DNA of 60,376 nt from an uncultured Collinsella sp. (GCA_900540875.1 UQHT01000014.1:1-60376); one strand, 5' to 3'; shown: positions 28,243-39,907, counted from the stretch's first letter. Notes: generated by a model from the sequence alone, not told the origin. Numbers and translations are program-made.

Positions 28243-29613
28243 CTACGCCACGCCGTCGCGGGCCAGCTCCTCGGCAAGCGCTTCTGCAGGCATGGCCATA
28301 ATCGTGTCGAGCTCGGCGTCCACCTCGGGAATACGTTTCACCTTGAGCTTGCGTACCAGATCACCGCGACACATCACATGCGTCGGCTCACGCAGAGCGC
28401 ACAGGTCATCGAGCGGATTCTTGCGCGTCACCAGGATATCGGCGGCCTTGCCGCACTCGATCGTACCGGTCTCGCCGCCCAGCCCCAGGAGCTCGGCATT
28501 GACCTGCGTAGCCGTATGCAGCGCGAAGGCGTTGCTCACGCCGACATACTTGGCAAAATAGGCCACCTCACGCCACATGTCGTACTGCGTCACGAACGGG
28601 CAGCTCGAATCTGTGCCAAGGCCCACCTTAACGCCAGCTTCCAGCGCCGCACGAGCACTCTCGATAATGCCCGAGCACACGATGTCGCCGTTCTTCTTTT
28701 GCGTGTCAGTCGAATGGGTCTTCTCCGGATCGAGCAACACAAACGGCAGCGCCGGGCTGATCGTGCAGGTCACGCTCGGCGCGCGTCCCTCGAGCTGTGT
28801 GCCCGCGGCGCCGCGATACAGCTCCAGGATCTCGGGCGTCATCGGGGCACCGTGCTCGATCGTGTCGACCCCGGCCTCAAGCGCGGCCTTCACGCCCTCG
28901 GTGCTCTCGACATGAGCCATAACCGGCAGACCCACCTCGTGCGCCGCCTTGCACGCCGCCGCGGCAACCTCCACCGGCATACGCAGCACGCCCGGCTCGC
29001 CCACCTCGGTCGCATCGAACACACCGCCCGTTACGAACAGCTTAATGACGTCGGCGCCGCGCGCATACAGGTCTCGCACCTGCTCGGCTGCCTCGACGGG
29101 GCTGTTGGCCACCTGGGCGAACAAGCCCGCGCCATGGCCGCCCGGCACCGTGACGCCCGTTCCCGGCGCTACCAGGCGCGGACCCTGATACTTGCCGGCG
29201 TCGATAGCGTCGCGCACGGCAATGTCGGCAAACAACGGGTCGCCCGCGCCGCGCACCGTGGTCACGCCGCTTGCCAGCTGCTGCTGGGCACTGCCCTTGA
29301 GGATGCGGCGGACGATGGCACGGCCCACGGGATTATCGAGTTTCTTCATCAGCGCTCCCGCATCGCCGGCCGAGACAGGCTTGCCCGAGCCGCACAGGTG
29401 CACGTGCATATTGATGAGACCGGGCATGAGATACGCACCACCCAGGTCGATAACCTCGGCACCTGCAGGCGCCTGCGCCACAGCACTCGGCCCCATCCAG
29501 GTGATGACGCCGCGCTCAACAGTCACGGCCATATCGGGTTGCGGCTCCATATGCTCCGAACCATCCAGAACGGTCACATTGATAAACAATATGGGACGAT
29601 CGGCAGATGCCAT
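28243..29613 (-). CDS. Amidohydrolase family protein
   Basis: A 456-residue metal-dependent hydrolase of the amidohydrolase superfamily. After the N-terminal beta-sandwich, MPGLINMHVHLCG gives the HxH metal motif. Further ligand regions are KLFVTGG, MAHVES (His), IEHGAPM (His) and GTDSSC (Asp). The family branch is the imidazolonepropionase/prolidase-like one often acting on cyclic amides or dipeptides; the substrate is not readable. ATG 29613 follows GGGAGGAGC. It has no operon partner; a repeat array lies directly upstream. Confidence 0.85.
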   Translation of the reverse strand: MASADRPILFINVTVLDGSEHMEPQPDMAVTVERGVITWMGPSAVAQAPAGAEVIDLGGAYLMPGLINMHVHLCGSGKPVSAGDAGALMKKLDNPVGRAIVRRILKGSAQQQLASGVTTVRGAGDPLFADIAVRDAIDAGKYQGPRLVAPGTGVTVPGGHGAGLFAQVANSPVEAAEQVRDLYARGADVIKLFVTGGVFDATEVGEPGVLRMPVEVAAAACKAAHEVGLPVMAHVESTEGVKAALEAGVDTIEHGAPMTPEILELYRGAAGTQLEGRAPSVTCTISPALPFVLLDPEKTHSTDTQKKNGDIVCSGIIESARAALEAGVKVGLGTDSSCPFVTQYDMWREVAYFAKYVGVSNAFALHTATQVNAELLGLGGETGTIECGKAADILVTRKNPLDDLCALREPTHVMCRGDLVRKLKVKRIPEVDAELDTIMAMPAEALAEELARDGVA

Positions 29614-29762
29614 ATCGAGCTCCTCCCTCACGATTAACTTGAACATTTGTCCATTATCACCTAGTCCCGCTGGATTGCTGCAGACGCATCGGTTAACGGA
29701 AGGAAGAGGGGATGTGGGGAGACGGAACACGTTGCAGCCCCACCCCAGCGACACCAGGGAAA

Positions 29763-29902
29763 TGTCTCGATCTGTAACAGGTACAGGGTTATTGGGCCCC
29801 TTGCTGTTACAGATCGAGACATTCGGTCGACGTTTCACCGGCTTGTCTCGATCTGTAACAATTACGAGCTCAAACAACCTCTAAACGTTACAGATCGAGA
29901 CA
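29763..29902. repeat. Palindrome array 3 (two copies, 81-bp period)
   Basis: Copies at 29763-29822 and 29844-29902, both with perfect arms TGTCTCGATCTGTAAC and GTTACAGATCGAGACA. They lie between the end of the DUF559-like gene and the start of the amidohydrolase gene. Confidence 0.93.
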
Positions 29903-29909
29903 AAACCTC

Positions 29910-30986
29910 TCAGCGTCCATACCACTGGCATCTCCACTCCTCAGCCAATTCAACCTGCCGAGGAATACCCGCCAGCCTCATTTTCTCGACTAGCTTCCCC
30001 GGGCCTTTGAGTTCGTTAAACGTAAACCGAAGCACCTTATGCCCGAGCATTGTCAGATGAGATTCCCGCTGACGCTCTGCCACGAATGGGTCAACCGACT
30101 CCCGACCCTCGCCGCTCTGCAAGGTGTACTTCCCCTTTCCGTCGAGCTCGCCGATGACACACGTCCCGTCCTCGAGCCGCCAAAAATAGTCGACGCGAAA
30201 CACCTGGCTCGGATCGAGCGGGTCGCGAAACTCCACCTGCAGCTCCGGAACCGGAAAGCCGTACGCAATAAAGAATGCTCGGAACCGAGACTCGCCGCCG
30301 TTTTCAGACAGCCCGTCCGCATACGACGCAATCACCTGTGCCCTGCGATACCCTCGCCTGCCCTCGCAATCGGCGCGGAGGCGCTCGCACAAATCCCCAC
30401 GTGATACGCCTTTCGCCCGCAGTGCAGAATCGGCAATCGCCAACCCGTAGGAGAACGGCGCACGCAGTAGACAATCCTCCACCGTGCGCCAAAACGACGT
30501 CACCTGCACGCCGTCGACTTGTTCAAGTGCGCCCGCCGCCTGCGGACGCAACAGCCGACATCCTGCACTCAGCGGCACCGAGCAACCTGTCTTAACAAGA
30601 TATCGTGGCCCAAGCAGATCATTCGGCACCTCCAGACCCCACAAAAGCGCCGCGTCATAGCCCCAAAACGCCCAATCGGGATGAAACTCCGCAAGCCCTT
30701 TGATGGACCGCAGCGCTCGCTCCGCCGGCGTCAGCGCATCCCAATCATGTTGAAAACAGAACAAATACGGCTCGGGCTCCGCGATATCGTCGGTTCCAAC
30801 ATGACGCCGCAGCCACATGAGCTCGGCATTGTCATGCGTTGCGAGCAGCGCACCTTGCTCGGTCGCCTCCGTGAGTCGCGCGAGCATCCTATTCCGCGCC
30901 AACGTGTTGCGAGTCGTATGCTTGTGCTTGAAAACGGTATTAGACACTTCCATCACCACCACATCGGACAAATGGACCATCGTCAC
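29910..30986 (-). CDS. Putative AbiEi-like/DUF559-type endonuclease-fold protein
   Basis: A protein of about 358 residues. The C-terminal third (FRVDYFWRLEDGTCVIGELDGKGKY, then ERQRESHLTMLGHKVLRFTFNEL, quoted here in parts) has the spacing of Vsr/DUF559-type nuclease folds, with Asp, Glu-x-Asp and a following Lys. The N-terminal and middle parts recall AbiEi-type antitoxin proteins common in actinobacteria; this is from memory. No AbiEii-like toxin gene is adjacent. GTG 30986 is chosen because GGAGG lies five bases upstream; ATG 30980 is possible. Both ends abut palindrome arrays. Confidence 0.6.
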   Translation of the reverse strand: MTMVHLSDVVVMEVSNTVFKHKHTTRNTLARNRMLARLTEATEQGALLATHDNAELMWLRRHVGTDDIAEPEPYLFCFQHDWDALTPAERALRSIKGLAEFHPDWAFWGYDAALLWGLEVPNDLLGPRYLVKTGCSVPLSAGCRLLRPQAAGALEQVDGVQVTSFWRTVEDCLLRAPFSYGLAIADSALRAKGVSRGDLCERLRADCEGRRGYRRAQVIASYADGLSENGGESRFRAFFIAYGFPVPELQVEFRDPLDPSQVFRVDYFWRLEDGTCVIGELDGKGKYTLQSGEGRESVDPFVAERQRESHLTMLGHKVLRFTFNELKGPGKLVEKMRLAGIPRQVELAEEWRCQWYGR

Positions 30987-31005
30987 CGTTGCCTCCGCCG
31001 ACAAA

Positions 31006-31225
31006 TGTCTTGATCTGTAACAGGAAGACCGATTTTTGGACTGTAGATGTTACAGATTGAGACATTCCCCCCAGCCAGGTGCCAAACGTCTCGATCTGTA
31101 ACAGTTAGACGTTCTCCAGGCCCCTAAACGTTACAGATTTAGACAAACCAGCGGCGCCCAAGCATTCGTCTCGTTCTGTAACAGGTAGACCGGTTTTTTG
31201 TCCCTAAACGTTACAGATCGAGACA
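31006..31225. repeat. Palindrome array 4 (three copies, 81-bp period)
   Basis: Copies at 31006-31063, 31088-31145 and 31168-31225, between two leftward genes of unknown function. The middle copy has the only arm variant outside the CG/CA/TG pattern (GATTTAGACA). Confidence 0.92.
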
Positions 31226-31264
31226 TAAAGACAGAGGGCAAGGCGGGCGACAACCGTCCATCCC

Positions 31265-31972
31265 CTACTCCCATTCCTGTTCGTAGATGTTGAGGGACTT
31301 TACGTAACGCCCCTGGGCGCCCATGATGTCGCGGACCAGGCGCAAAAAGAAGCTGATGCACGAGGTGTCAAAGCCATCCTGCAGATCCTCGGGATGCACC
31401 GCACCAGGCCCATCGACCGCCGTGTCACTCAGGCGTGCGATGTCATACAGATAGAGTTGTCCCGCCGTCAGCCAGACATCGTCGACGCAGGCGAGGCGTA
31501 CCGCAATCGCGCCGTCATTCCAATGCTCCTTTTGCACGATATGCGGGTCGTAGACATCAAAGCGATGATCGGTGCGTGTGTCCTTCAGCGCGACCATGCC
31601 GGACGCAGAATCCTTGTCCAAAATGCCAAAGCGAGAGAAGTACTGCGTGTCGCGCACCTGCTTAAGTCGCCCAAGCGAGGCAGGAGAAATTGACGCTGGC
31701 GGCTCATCCACATATAGCTCGAGCAGCGTCTTGCCATGGCGATAGGGGCGCTCGAAGAGTAGCCAATCGGTAAACGCCATGTTGTAGGCCATGATTTCGT
31801 TTTGAGAAGGTTCCTCGCAATAGCTCAGCCACGGATCGACGATAATCTCGAACTGCTCGCGCGCCGGCTCCAGAAATTGAAACTTCCGCAGCATCCAAAA
31901 GTGAGCCATGTCGGCAATATCGTTGCCGACGACTTCGGCCAGCTCTGCTCGGTCAAAAACTTGGTCAGTCAT
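31265..31972 (-). CDS. Conserved-looking protein of unknown function
   Basis: A 235-residue soluble protein that I do not recognise. It is acidic and rich in Asp, Tyr and Trp, with no signal peptide or membrane segment. Codon use is that of a real gene and ATG 31972 follows GAGGAGGATGCC. It lies between palindrome array 4 and a gene-poor 350-bp stretch; nothing around it suggests a role. Confidence 0.7.
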   Translation of the reverse strand: MTDQVFDRAELAEVVGNDIADMAHFWMLRKFQFLEPAREQFEIIVDPWLSYCEEPSQNEIMAYNMAFTDWLLFERPYRHGKTLLELYVDEPPASISPASLGRLKQVRDTQYFSRFGILDKDSASGMVALKDTRTDHRFDVYDPHIVQKEHWNDGAIAVRLACVDDVWLTAGQLYLYDIARLSDTAVDGPGAVHPEDLQDGFDTSCISFFLRLVRDIMGAQGRYVKSLNIYEQEWE

Positions 31973-32324
31973 GGCATCCTCCTCAAACTGATGGCCTCAA
32001 TTTGAGCTTACGAGGAGGGCGAGCAACCGAGGCAAGCGCAGGCAAAATAGGCCTTCGACTGCAAACCAGATGCTAACCAAACACTTGACGGGACACTTGA
32101 CCGAATGAGTCCACCGCAACAAAACCGCAGGTAGGCATAGACAGCCAGCCCGCCCTTTTGAGCCAGATGCCCGCAGCCACCACAGAAACAACAGGTGACC
32201 ACAGCCCAAGAAGTCGACAAATGAACACCCGTACGTCGACAAACGAGCAAATCGCTCGCAAAGAGTGTCCCCAACGACTAGACAAAAAATGACTAGTCAT
32301 TGAGGACGTTCTTAAATGACTACT
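31973..32324. other. Stretch without a supported gene
   Basis: Open frames here are Cys/Leu/Trp-rich, lack ribosome-binding sites and overlap each other in several frames, so none is credible. The palindrome ATGACTAGTCAT (32288-32299) lies just after the gltD stop and may belong to its 3' end. Confidence 0.4.
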
Positions 32325-33806
<1,482 letters not shown>

Positions 33807-33811
33807 GGCAC

Positions 33812-36800
33812 TTACGCCTCCTTCTTGGTCGAAGCAGCAGAGCTGGCAGCCACGGACGCAGCGCCCGCAGCACCGCCCGCAACATCAAAGCGAGCGACAT
33901 CCGCGGCACTCGCGCGACCGGTCACGATGTCAAACGCCAGCTCCTCTGCCTGCGCATGCGTCTTCCCGGCAGCCTCGCCCGCGGCGACAATCGCCAGCAC
34001 GCGCTCGTACTCGGTCGGAATGACCTTCACAAAGTGCTTGCTCATCGTCTCAAAGCTGTAGAGCAGCTTAATGCCGCGCGGGCTCTGCGTCGCGTCCACG
34101 TGCTCCTGGATGAGCGCACGAATCTGTGCCAGCTCGCCGGCCGTCGGGGCCTTGAGCTCAACGCTCTCGTGGTTCACGCGGGCACTGAGCGTGCCGTACT
34201 GGTCAAAGACGTAGGCCACGCCACCCGTCATGCCAGCGGCGAAGTTCTGCCCGACCTCGCCCAGGACGAGCGCCAGACCACCCGTCATGTACTCGCAGCC
34301 ATGGTTGCCGCAACCCTCGACCACCACCGTGGCACCGGAGTTGCGTACGCCAAAGCGCTGGCCTGCCAGGCCGTTAATGAAGCCGCGACCGCTCGTGGCG
34401 CCAAAGAACGCAACGTTACCCACGATGATGTTCTCGTCGAACTTGTAGGTCGCATGCGGGTTGGGGCGCACCGACACCTCGCCGCCCGAAAGGCCCTTGC
34501 CAAAGTAGTCGTTGGCGTCGCCGCACACGTTGAGCGTAATGCCGCGCGGCAGGAAGGCGCCAAAGCTCTGACCGGCCGATCCATCGCAATCGATGGTGAT
34601 GGAGCCGGCGGGCAGGCCCTCGGGATGTGCCTTGGTCACCGCGTTACCCAGGATGGTGCCCACGCAACGGTTGACGTTGGCGATATCAGCGCGGAAGCGA
34701 ATCGGACGCAAGTGGGCACGGGCATCGGCCGTATAGGGCACGAACAGCGTGGAGTCGAGCGTCTTGTCGAGCTCGCTGTCCGCGGCCATCTGCGGCAGGA
34801 AGTGACGACCGTCGGCGCCTGGGATATGGGCACCGAACTCACAGGTCGCGCTTGCCAGCACGGGCGACAGATCCAGCAGGTTGGCCTTGCGGTTGCCCGG
34901 CACCTCGATCTGGCGCAAACACTCGGGATGGCCAACCATCTCATCGACGGTGCGGAAGCCCAGGCGTGCCATAACCTCGCGCAGCTGCTCGGCCACAAAG
35001 AGCATAAAGTGCTCAACGTGCTCGGGCTTGCCGCGGAAGCCGTGACGCAGGCGGCAGTTTTGCGTCGCGATGCCGGCCGGGCAGGTGTCCTGCTGGCAGT
35101 CGCGCTGCATGAGGCAACCCATGGAGATGAGCGGCATGGTCGCAAAGCCAAACTCCTCGGCGCCCAGCAAGCAGGCGACGGCAACGTCGGTGCCGTCCAT
35201 GAGCTTACCGTCGGCCTCGAGCACCACGCGTGAGCGCAGGCCGTTTTGCAGCAGCGTCTGCTGGGCCTCGGCAAGGCCAAGCTCCAGCGGCAGTCCCGCA
35301 TGCCAGATGGAGTCGCGCGCAGCGGCACCCGAGCCGCCATTGTGACCGCTGATCAAGATCTTGTCGGCAGCGCCCTTGGCCACACCGGTGGCGATGGTGC
35401 CGACGCCGGCCTCGCTGACCAGCTTGACCGACACGCGCGCGCCGGGGTTGGCGTTCTTAAGATCGAAGATCAGCTCTGCCAGGTCCTCGATAGAGTAAAT
35501 ATCGTGATGCGGTGGAGGCGAGATCAGGCCGATGCCGGGCGTGGACTGACGGACCTCGGCAATCCAGGGGTAGACCTTCTTGCCGGGCAGGTGGCCACCC
35601 TCGCCGGGCTTGGCGCCCTGGGCCATCTTGATCTGAATCTCGAAGGCGCTGCACAGGTAGCGGCTCGTCACGCCAAAGCGCGCACTTGCCACCTGCTTGA
35701 TCGCGGAGTTCTTGGAATCACCGTTAGCCAGCGGGGTCTCGCGACGCGGGTCCTCGCCGCCCTCGCCCGAGTTGGAGCGTCCGTGCAGGCGGTTCATAGC
35801 GATAGCCATGCACTCGTGCGCCTCTTTGCTGATGGAGCCGTACGACATGGCGCCGGTGTTAAAGCGGCGGACGATGTTGAGCGCGGGCTCGACCTCGTCG
35901 AGCGAAACCGGCGTGCGGCCGCTGGCATCAAAGTCGAGCAAGTCGCGCAGGCGCACGGCACGGCCGGTACGGTGCAGACGGGCGCTGTACTCCTTAAAGG
36001 TGTCGTAGCTGTCCTCACGGCAGGCGGTCTGCAGCAAGTAGACAGTCTGCGGATCGATGAGGTGATCCTCGCCGCCGAGCGGGCGCCACTTGGTCAGGCC
36101 CAGCGTGGGCAGCTGATCGGGAGCCGGGCTCTTAAGGATAGCGAGCGCGGCGTCGTAGCGCTCGTTTTGCTCGCGCTCAACGTCCTCGACACCCATACCG
36201 CCCACACGGCCCACCGTGCCGGCAAAGTACGCGTTGACGAACTCCGGCGTAAAGCCCACGGCTTCGAAGATCTGCGCCGAATGGTAGCTCTGCACCGTGG
36301 AGATACCCATCTTGGACATGATGGAGACGATACCCGCCGTCGCGGCCTTGTTGTAGTTGTCGATGCCCTGCTCGGCCGTCACGTCCAGGTCGCCGCGTGC
36401 TGCCAAGTCGCGGATGCACGCATGCGCATTGTACGGATAGATGCCGCTTGCGGAGTAGCCCACCAGCGCCGCAAAGTCGTGCGGGGACACGGCATCGCCG
36501 CACTCCACCACGATGTCGGCAAAGGTACGCACGCCAGCGCGAATCAGGTGGTTGTGCACACAGCCCACGGCGAGCAGCGACGGCACGGGCACCTCGCCCG
36601 CAGCGGCACGATCGCTCAGCACCACGATGTTCACGCCGTCGCGGACCGCAGCCTCGACGTCCTCGGCAAGCTGCTTGAGCGCAGCCTGCAGCGCGCCCTC
36701 GCCGGCATCGCGGCGGTACACGGCACGGAAACGACGGGTCTTAAAGCCAACACGGTCGATGGCGCAAATGCGGTCGAACTCCTCCTCGCTCAACAACGGA

Positions 36801-38509
36801 CGCTCCAGGCGCACCAGCTGGCAGGCCGTACGGGAGTCCTCGAGCAGGTTGCCGTGGTTGCCCAGGTAGAGCGTGGTCGAGGTGACCATATGCTCACGAA
36901 GGGCATCGATCGGCGGGTTCGTGACCTGAGCGAACAGCTGATAGAAGTAGTCAAAGAACGAGCGCGTCTTCTTGGACAGGCAGGCCAGCGGTGCGTCGAT
37001 GCCCATCGAGGCGAGCGGAGCCTTGCCCTGCTGGGCCATGGGACGCACGACCTCGTCGACGTCATCCCAGTGGTAGCCGAGCTTGGCCATACGCACGGCG
37101 GCGGGCACCTCGGCGTCCTCGGCGGGCGCGGGCGCGGCGGACTCATCGAGCGCGTCGACGGCCAGCGTCTCCTCGGCAATCCAATCACGGTAGGGCTTTT
37201 CCTTAGCGTAACGGGCGCGCAACTCATCGTTGTAGATGACGCGACCGCGGGCAAAGTCGACCTCGAGCATCTGGCCCGGTCCCAGGCAGCCGCTCGTCAG
37301 GATGTTCTCGGGGCTCACCTCGATGGTGCCCACCTCGCTTGCCAGCATAAAGCGACCGTCGCGCGTCACATAGTAGCGGGCGGGACGCAAGCCGTTACGG
37401 TCGAGGGCGGCGCCCAGCGTGCGACCGTCGGTAAAGGCGATGGCCGCCGGGCCATCCCACGGCTCCATGAGCATGGACTGGTAAGCGTCGTAGGCGCGGC
37501 GCTCCTCACACAGGCTGTCGTTGTGGTCCCACGGCTCGGGCAGCAACATGGACGCGGCACGCGTGAGCGGACGACCGTTCATGACCAGGAACTCAAGCAC
37601 GTTATCCAGAATCGCGGAATCGGATCCCTCGCGGTTGATGATAGGCATCACGCGCTCAAGATCGTGCTGCAGCACGGGGCTGTACAGGTTGGGCTCGCGG
37701 GCGCGAATCCAGTTGACGTTGCCCTTGAGGGTGTTGATCTCGCCGTTATGGATGATAAAGCGGTTGGGGTGCGCGCGCTCCCAGCTGGGCGTGGTGTTGG
37801 TGGAGTAGCGCGAGTGGACGAGCGCCACGGCCGTCTTGACGGCGGCGTCGTTGAGGTCGATGAAGAAGCGGCGCATCTGCGTGGCGACGAGCATGCCCTT
37901 GTACACGATAGTGCGCGAGCTCATGGAGCAGACGTAGAAGATCTTGTCGCGCAGGGCAAACTCGGCATCGGCCTTCTTCTCGATAGTGCGACGGCACACG
38001 TACAGGCGACGCTCGAAGGCATCGCCGGCGGGCGTGTCGTCGGGGCGGCCCAGAAAGGCTTGCAGAATGGTGGGCATGCAGGCGCGTGCCGTCTCGCCCA
38101 AGTCGTGCGGGTCGACGGGCACCTCGCGCCAAAAGAGCAGCGGCACGCCGGCCTCGGCGCAGCCCTCCTCAAACACGCGACGGGCATCCTCTACGCCCTT
38201 GTCGTCCTGCGGGAAGAACAGCATGGCCACGCCATAGTCGCCCTCTGCCGGCAGAATCTGGCCGCACTTTTGAGCCTCTTTGCGGAAAAAGTGATGCGGA
38301 ACCTGGAACAGGATACCGGCACCGTCGCCGGTGTTCTTCTCGAGTCCCGTACCGCCGCGGTGCTCCAAGTTGACCAGAATGGACAGTGCATCGTCCAGAA
38401 TCTGGTGATGGCGCTCACCGTTGATATCGGCAAGCGCGCCGATGCCACATGCATCGTGGTCGAATTCGGGGCGATAAAGGCCCTGCTGCTGAGCGGAATC
38501 TGCCTGCAT
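33812..38509 (-). CDS. gltB: Glutamate synthase, large subunit
   Basis: A 1565-residue enzyme, the usual full length. The N-terminal glutamine amidotransferase domain begins at Cys22 in DACGIGAL, so a 21-residue propeptide is removed to expose the catalytic cysteine. The central and FMN-binding domains follow, with the [3Fe-4S] cysteines in GCLMQRDCQQDTCPAG, and a C-terminal beta-helix with repeated Gly motifs. ATG 38509 follows GGGGAGGATCG. A last Ala/Ser-rich tail of about 30 residues is unusual but harmless in appearance. Confidence 0.96.
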   Translation of the reverse strand: MQADSAQQQGLYRPEFDHDACGIGALADINGERHHQILDDALSILVNLEHRGGTGLEKNTGDGAGILFQVPHHFFRKEAQKCGQILPAEGDYGVAMLFFPQDDKGVEDARRVFEEGCAEAGVPLLFWREVPVDPHDLGETARACMPTILQAFLGRPDDTPAGDAFERRLYVCRRTIEKKADAEFALRDKIFYVCSMSSRTIVYKGMLVATQMRRFFIDLNDAAVKTAVALVHSRYSTNTTPSWERAHPNRFIIHNGEINTLKGNVNWIRAREPNLYSPVLQHDLERVMPIINREGSDSAILDNVLEFLVMNGRPLTRAASMLLPEPWDHNDSLCEERRAYDAYQSMLMEPWDGPAAIAFTDGRTLGAALDRNGLRPARYYVTRDGRFMLASEVGTIEVSPENILTSGCLGPGQMLEVDFARGRVIYNDELRARYAKEKPYRDWIAEETLAVDALDESAAPAPAEDAEVPAAVRMAKLGYHWDDVDEVVRPMAQQGKAPLASMGIDAPLACLSKKTRSFFDYFYQLFAQVTNPPIDALREHMVTSTTLYLGNHGNLLEDSRTACQLVRLERPLLSEEEFDRICAIDRVGFKTRRFRAVYRRDAGEGALQAALKQLAEDVEAAVRDGVNIVVLSDRAAAGEVPVPSLLAVGCVHNHLIRAGVRTFADIVVECGDAVSPHDFAALVGYSASGIYPYNAHACIRDLAARGDLDVTAEQGIDNYNKAATAGIVSIMSKMGISTVQSYHSAQIFEAVGFTPEFVNAYFAGTVGRVGGMGVEDVEREQNERYDAALAILKSPAPDQLPTLGLTKWRPLGGEDHLIDPQTVYLLQTACREDSYDTFKEYSARLHRTGRAVRLRDLLDFDASGRTPVSLDEVEPALNIVRRFNTGAMSYGSISKEAHECMAIAMNRLHGRSNSGEGGEDPRRETPLANGDSKNSAIKQVASARFGVTSRYLCSAFEIQIKMAQGAKPGEGGHLPGKKVYPWIAEVRQSTPGIGLISPPPHHDIYSIEDLAELIFDLKNANPGARVSVKLVSEAGVGTIATGVAKGAADKILISGHNGGSGAAARDSIWHAGLPLELGLAEAQQTLLQNGLRSRVVLEADGKLMDGTDVAVACLLGAEEFGFATMPLISMGCLMQRDCQQDTCPAGIATQNCRLRHGFRGKPEHVEHFMLFVAEQLREVMARLGFRTVDEMVGHPECLRQIEVPGNRKANLLDLSPVLASATCEFGAHIPGADGRHFLPQMAADSELDKTLDSTLFVPYTADARAHLRPIRFRADIANVNRCVGTILGNAVTKAHPEGLPAGSITIDCDGSAGQSFGAFLPRGITLNVCGDANDYFGKGLSGGEVSVRPNPHATYKFDENIIVGNVAFFGATSGRGFINGLAGQRFGVRNSGATVVVEGCGNHGCEYMTGGLALVLGEVGQNFAAGMTGGVAYVFDQYGTLSARVNHESVELKAPTAGELAQIRALIQEHVDATQSPRGIKLLYSFETMSKHFVKVIPTEYERVLAIVAAGEAAGKTHAQAEELAFDIVTGRASAADVARFDVAGGAAGAASVAASSAASTKKEA

Positions 38510-38644
38510 CGCGATCCTCCCCTAGATATTTAGACAGTCAGTTGAATAGGCATAGTAGGGGCATCGGGGCGTCGTTGTGTTTCCCGCCCGTTTCGAAACA
38601 ATCGCGTAACGCACACCGACCATCAACGCCTTGCTATCAAACAT

Positions 38645-38697
38645 GTACGTCAGCCTCCAAACATGTCGAAATTTGACATCTTTGGAGGCTGACGTAC
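38645..38697. repeat. Long perfect inverted repeat upstream of gltB
   Basis: GTACGTCAGCCTCCAAA (38645-38661) is exactly complementary to 38681-38697, and ATGTC/GACAT extends the stem inside. Total length is 53 bp. No T-run follows. It is in the gap between divergent gltB and gpmA (38510-39133), together with array 5; the rest of the gap shows no gene. Confidence 0.85.
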
Positions 38698-38857
38698 ACG
38701 TTTTAGTGCAGGGACAGCCGGCACATATGCATCCAAACCCTTTGAATTATTCTGGAAACGAGGGCCACGCAGACTTTTGCATGATGCGACTCGACACCGC
38801 AGATCTCAAGGCGGCAACAAGGCGCCCAAGTTCGGCTTGTAAGCTCACCGCTTCAAA

Positions 38858-38996
38858 CATCTCAATCTGTAACAGGAGGAACCGATTTTGGCGCCTAGAT
38901 GTTACAGATTGAGATTTTCTGCGGGACGGTTTTGGTTTGTCTCGATCTGTAACACCTAGGCCCAATTTCCATCCCTCGTTGTTACAGATCGAGACA
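38858..38996. repeat. Palindrome array 5 (two copies, 81-bp period)
   Basis: Copies at 38858-38915 and 38938-38996. The spacer and the second loop are nearly the same as in array 6 at 41.3 kb, which shows that a whole two-copy unit has been duplicated. Confidence 0.92.
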
Positions 38997-39133
38997 TTTC
39001 GGCAGCCCCCCTTCACCATCCCATTCAAATAGAACAGTTTTGTTAGTCTTGGTTAACTTCTAAGCTTAAAACGGGTATCCTTTGCGGCGTCAAGCAAACG
39101 GCACGCACACCGTGCCAGATCAAGGAGGCCCCT

Positions 39134-39907
39134 ATGGCGCACCAAGCAGACCAGCAGACGATGCAACTCGTCCTTATCCGTCACGGAGAGTCCGAGTGGA
39201 ACAAGCTCAACCTGTTCACCGGCTGGACCGATGTCGAGCTCACCGACACGGGCCGCGAAGAGGCGGCGGCAGGCGGCCGCGCCCTCAAAGAAGCCGGTTT
39301 CGACTTTGACGTCTGCTACACTTCGCGCCTCAAGCGCGCGATCCACACCCTCAACATCGTGCTCGGCCAAATGGATCGCGAGTGGCTGCCCGTCATCAAA
39401 TCCTGGAAGCTCAACGAGCGCCACTACGGAGCGTTGCAGGGTCTCAACAAGGCCGATGCCGCAGCGGAGCACGGCGACGAGCAGGTGCTCATCTGGCGCC
39501 GCTCCTTCGATGTCTGCCCGCCGGCACTCGAGCCGGACGACGCGCGCGATCCCCACACCCAGGAGCAATACCGTGATGTCGCGCCCGATCAGCTGCCCTA
39601 TACCGAGTGCCTCAAGGACACGATCGCCCGCGCCTGGCCTTATTTCGAAGACGAGATTCGCCCCCAGATGCTCGCCGGCAAGCGCGTACTCATCGCCGCA
39701 CACGGCAACTCCCTGCGCTCACTCGTCATGAAGCTCGAGCACCTCACGCCCGAGGAGATCCTCAAGGTCAACATCCCCACCGGCGTGCCGCTCGTCTACA
39801 CCTTCGACACCGATTTCAACGTCCTCGACAAGCGCTACATCGGCGACCCGGCGACCATCGCCGCCAAGATCGACGCCGTGGCCAATCAGGGCAAAGCGCA
39901 CAAGTAG
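39134..39907 (+). CDS. gpmA: 2,3-bisphosphoglycerate-dependent phosphoglycerate mutase
   Basis: A 257-residue glycolytic enzyme that interconverts 3- and 2-phosphoglycerate. The phosphorylated histidine is in LIRHGESEWN, with TSRLKRAIHT, ERHYGALQG and AAHGNSLR completing the active site. ATG 39134 follows AAGGAGGCCCCT. A ten-residue N-terminal extension before the usual family start is present. Confidence 0.95.
   Translation: MAHQADQQTMQLVLIRHGESEWNKLNLFTGWTDVELTDTGREEAAAGGRALKEAGFDFDVCYTSRLKRAIHTLNIVLGQMDREWLPVIKSWKLNERHYGALQGLNKADAAAEHGDEQVLIWRRSFDVCPPALEPDDARDPHTQEQYRDVAPDQLPYTECLKDTIARAWPYFEDEIRPQMLAGKRVLIAAHGNSLRSLVMKLEHLTPEEILKVNIPTGVPLVYTFDTDFNVLDKRYIGDPATIAAKIDAVANQGKAHK

Noticed and set aside
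31997..32300. Cys-rich small proteins upstream of the 31265-31972 gene
   Set aside because: Overlapping frames in several registers, no ribosome-binding sites and unusual composition.
35246..38533. Very long open frame on the plus strand opposite gltB (over 1000 codons)
   Set aside because: It is the antisense shadow of gltB in GC-rich DNA, without a ribosome-binding site or family similarity.
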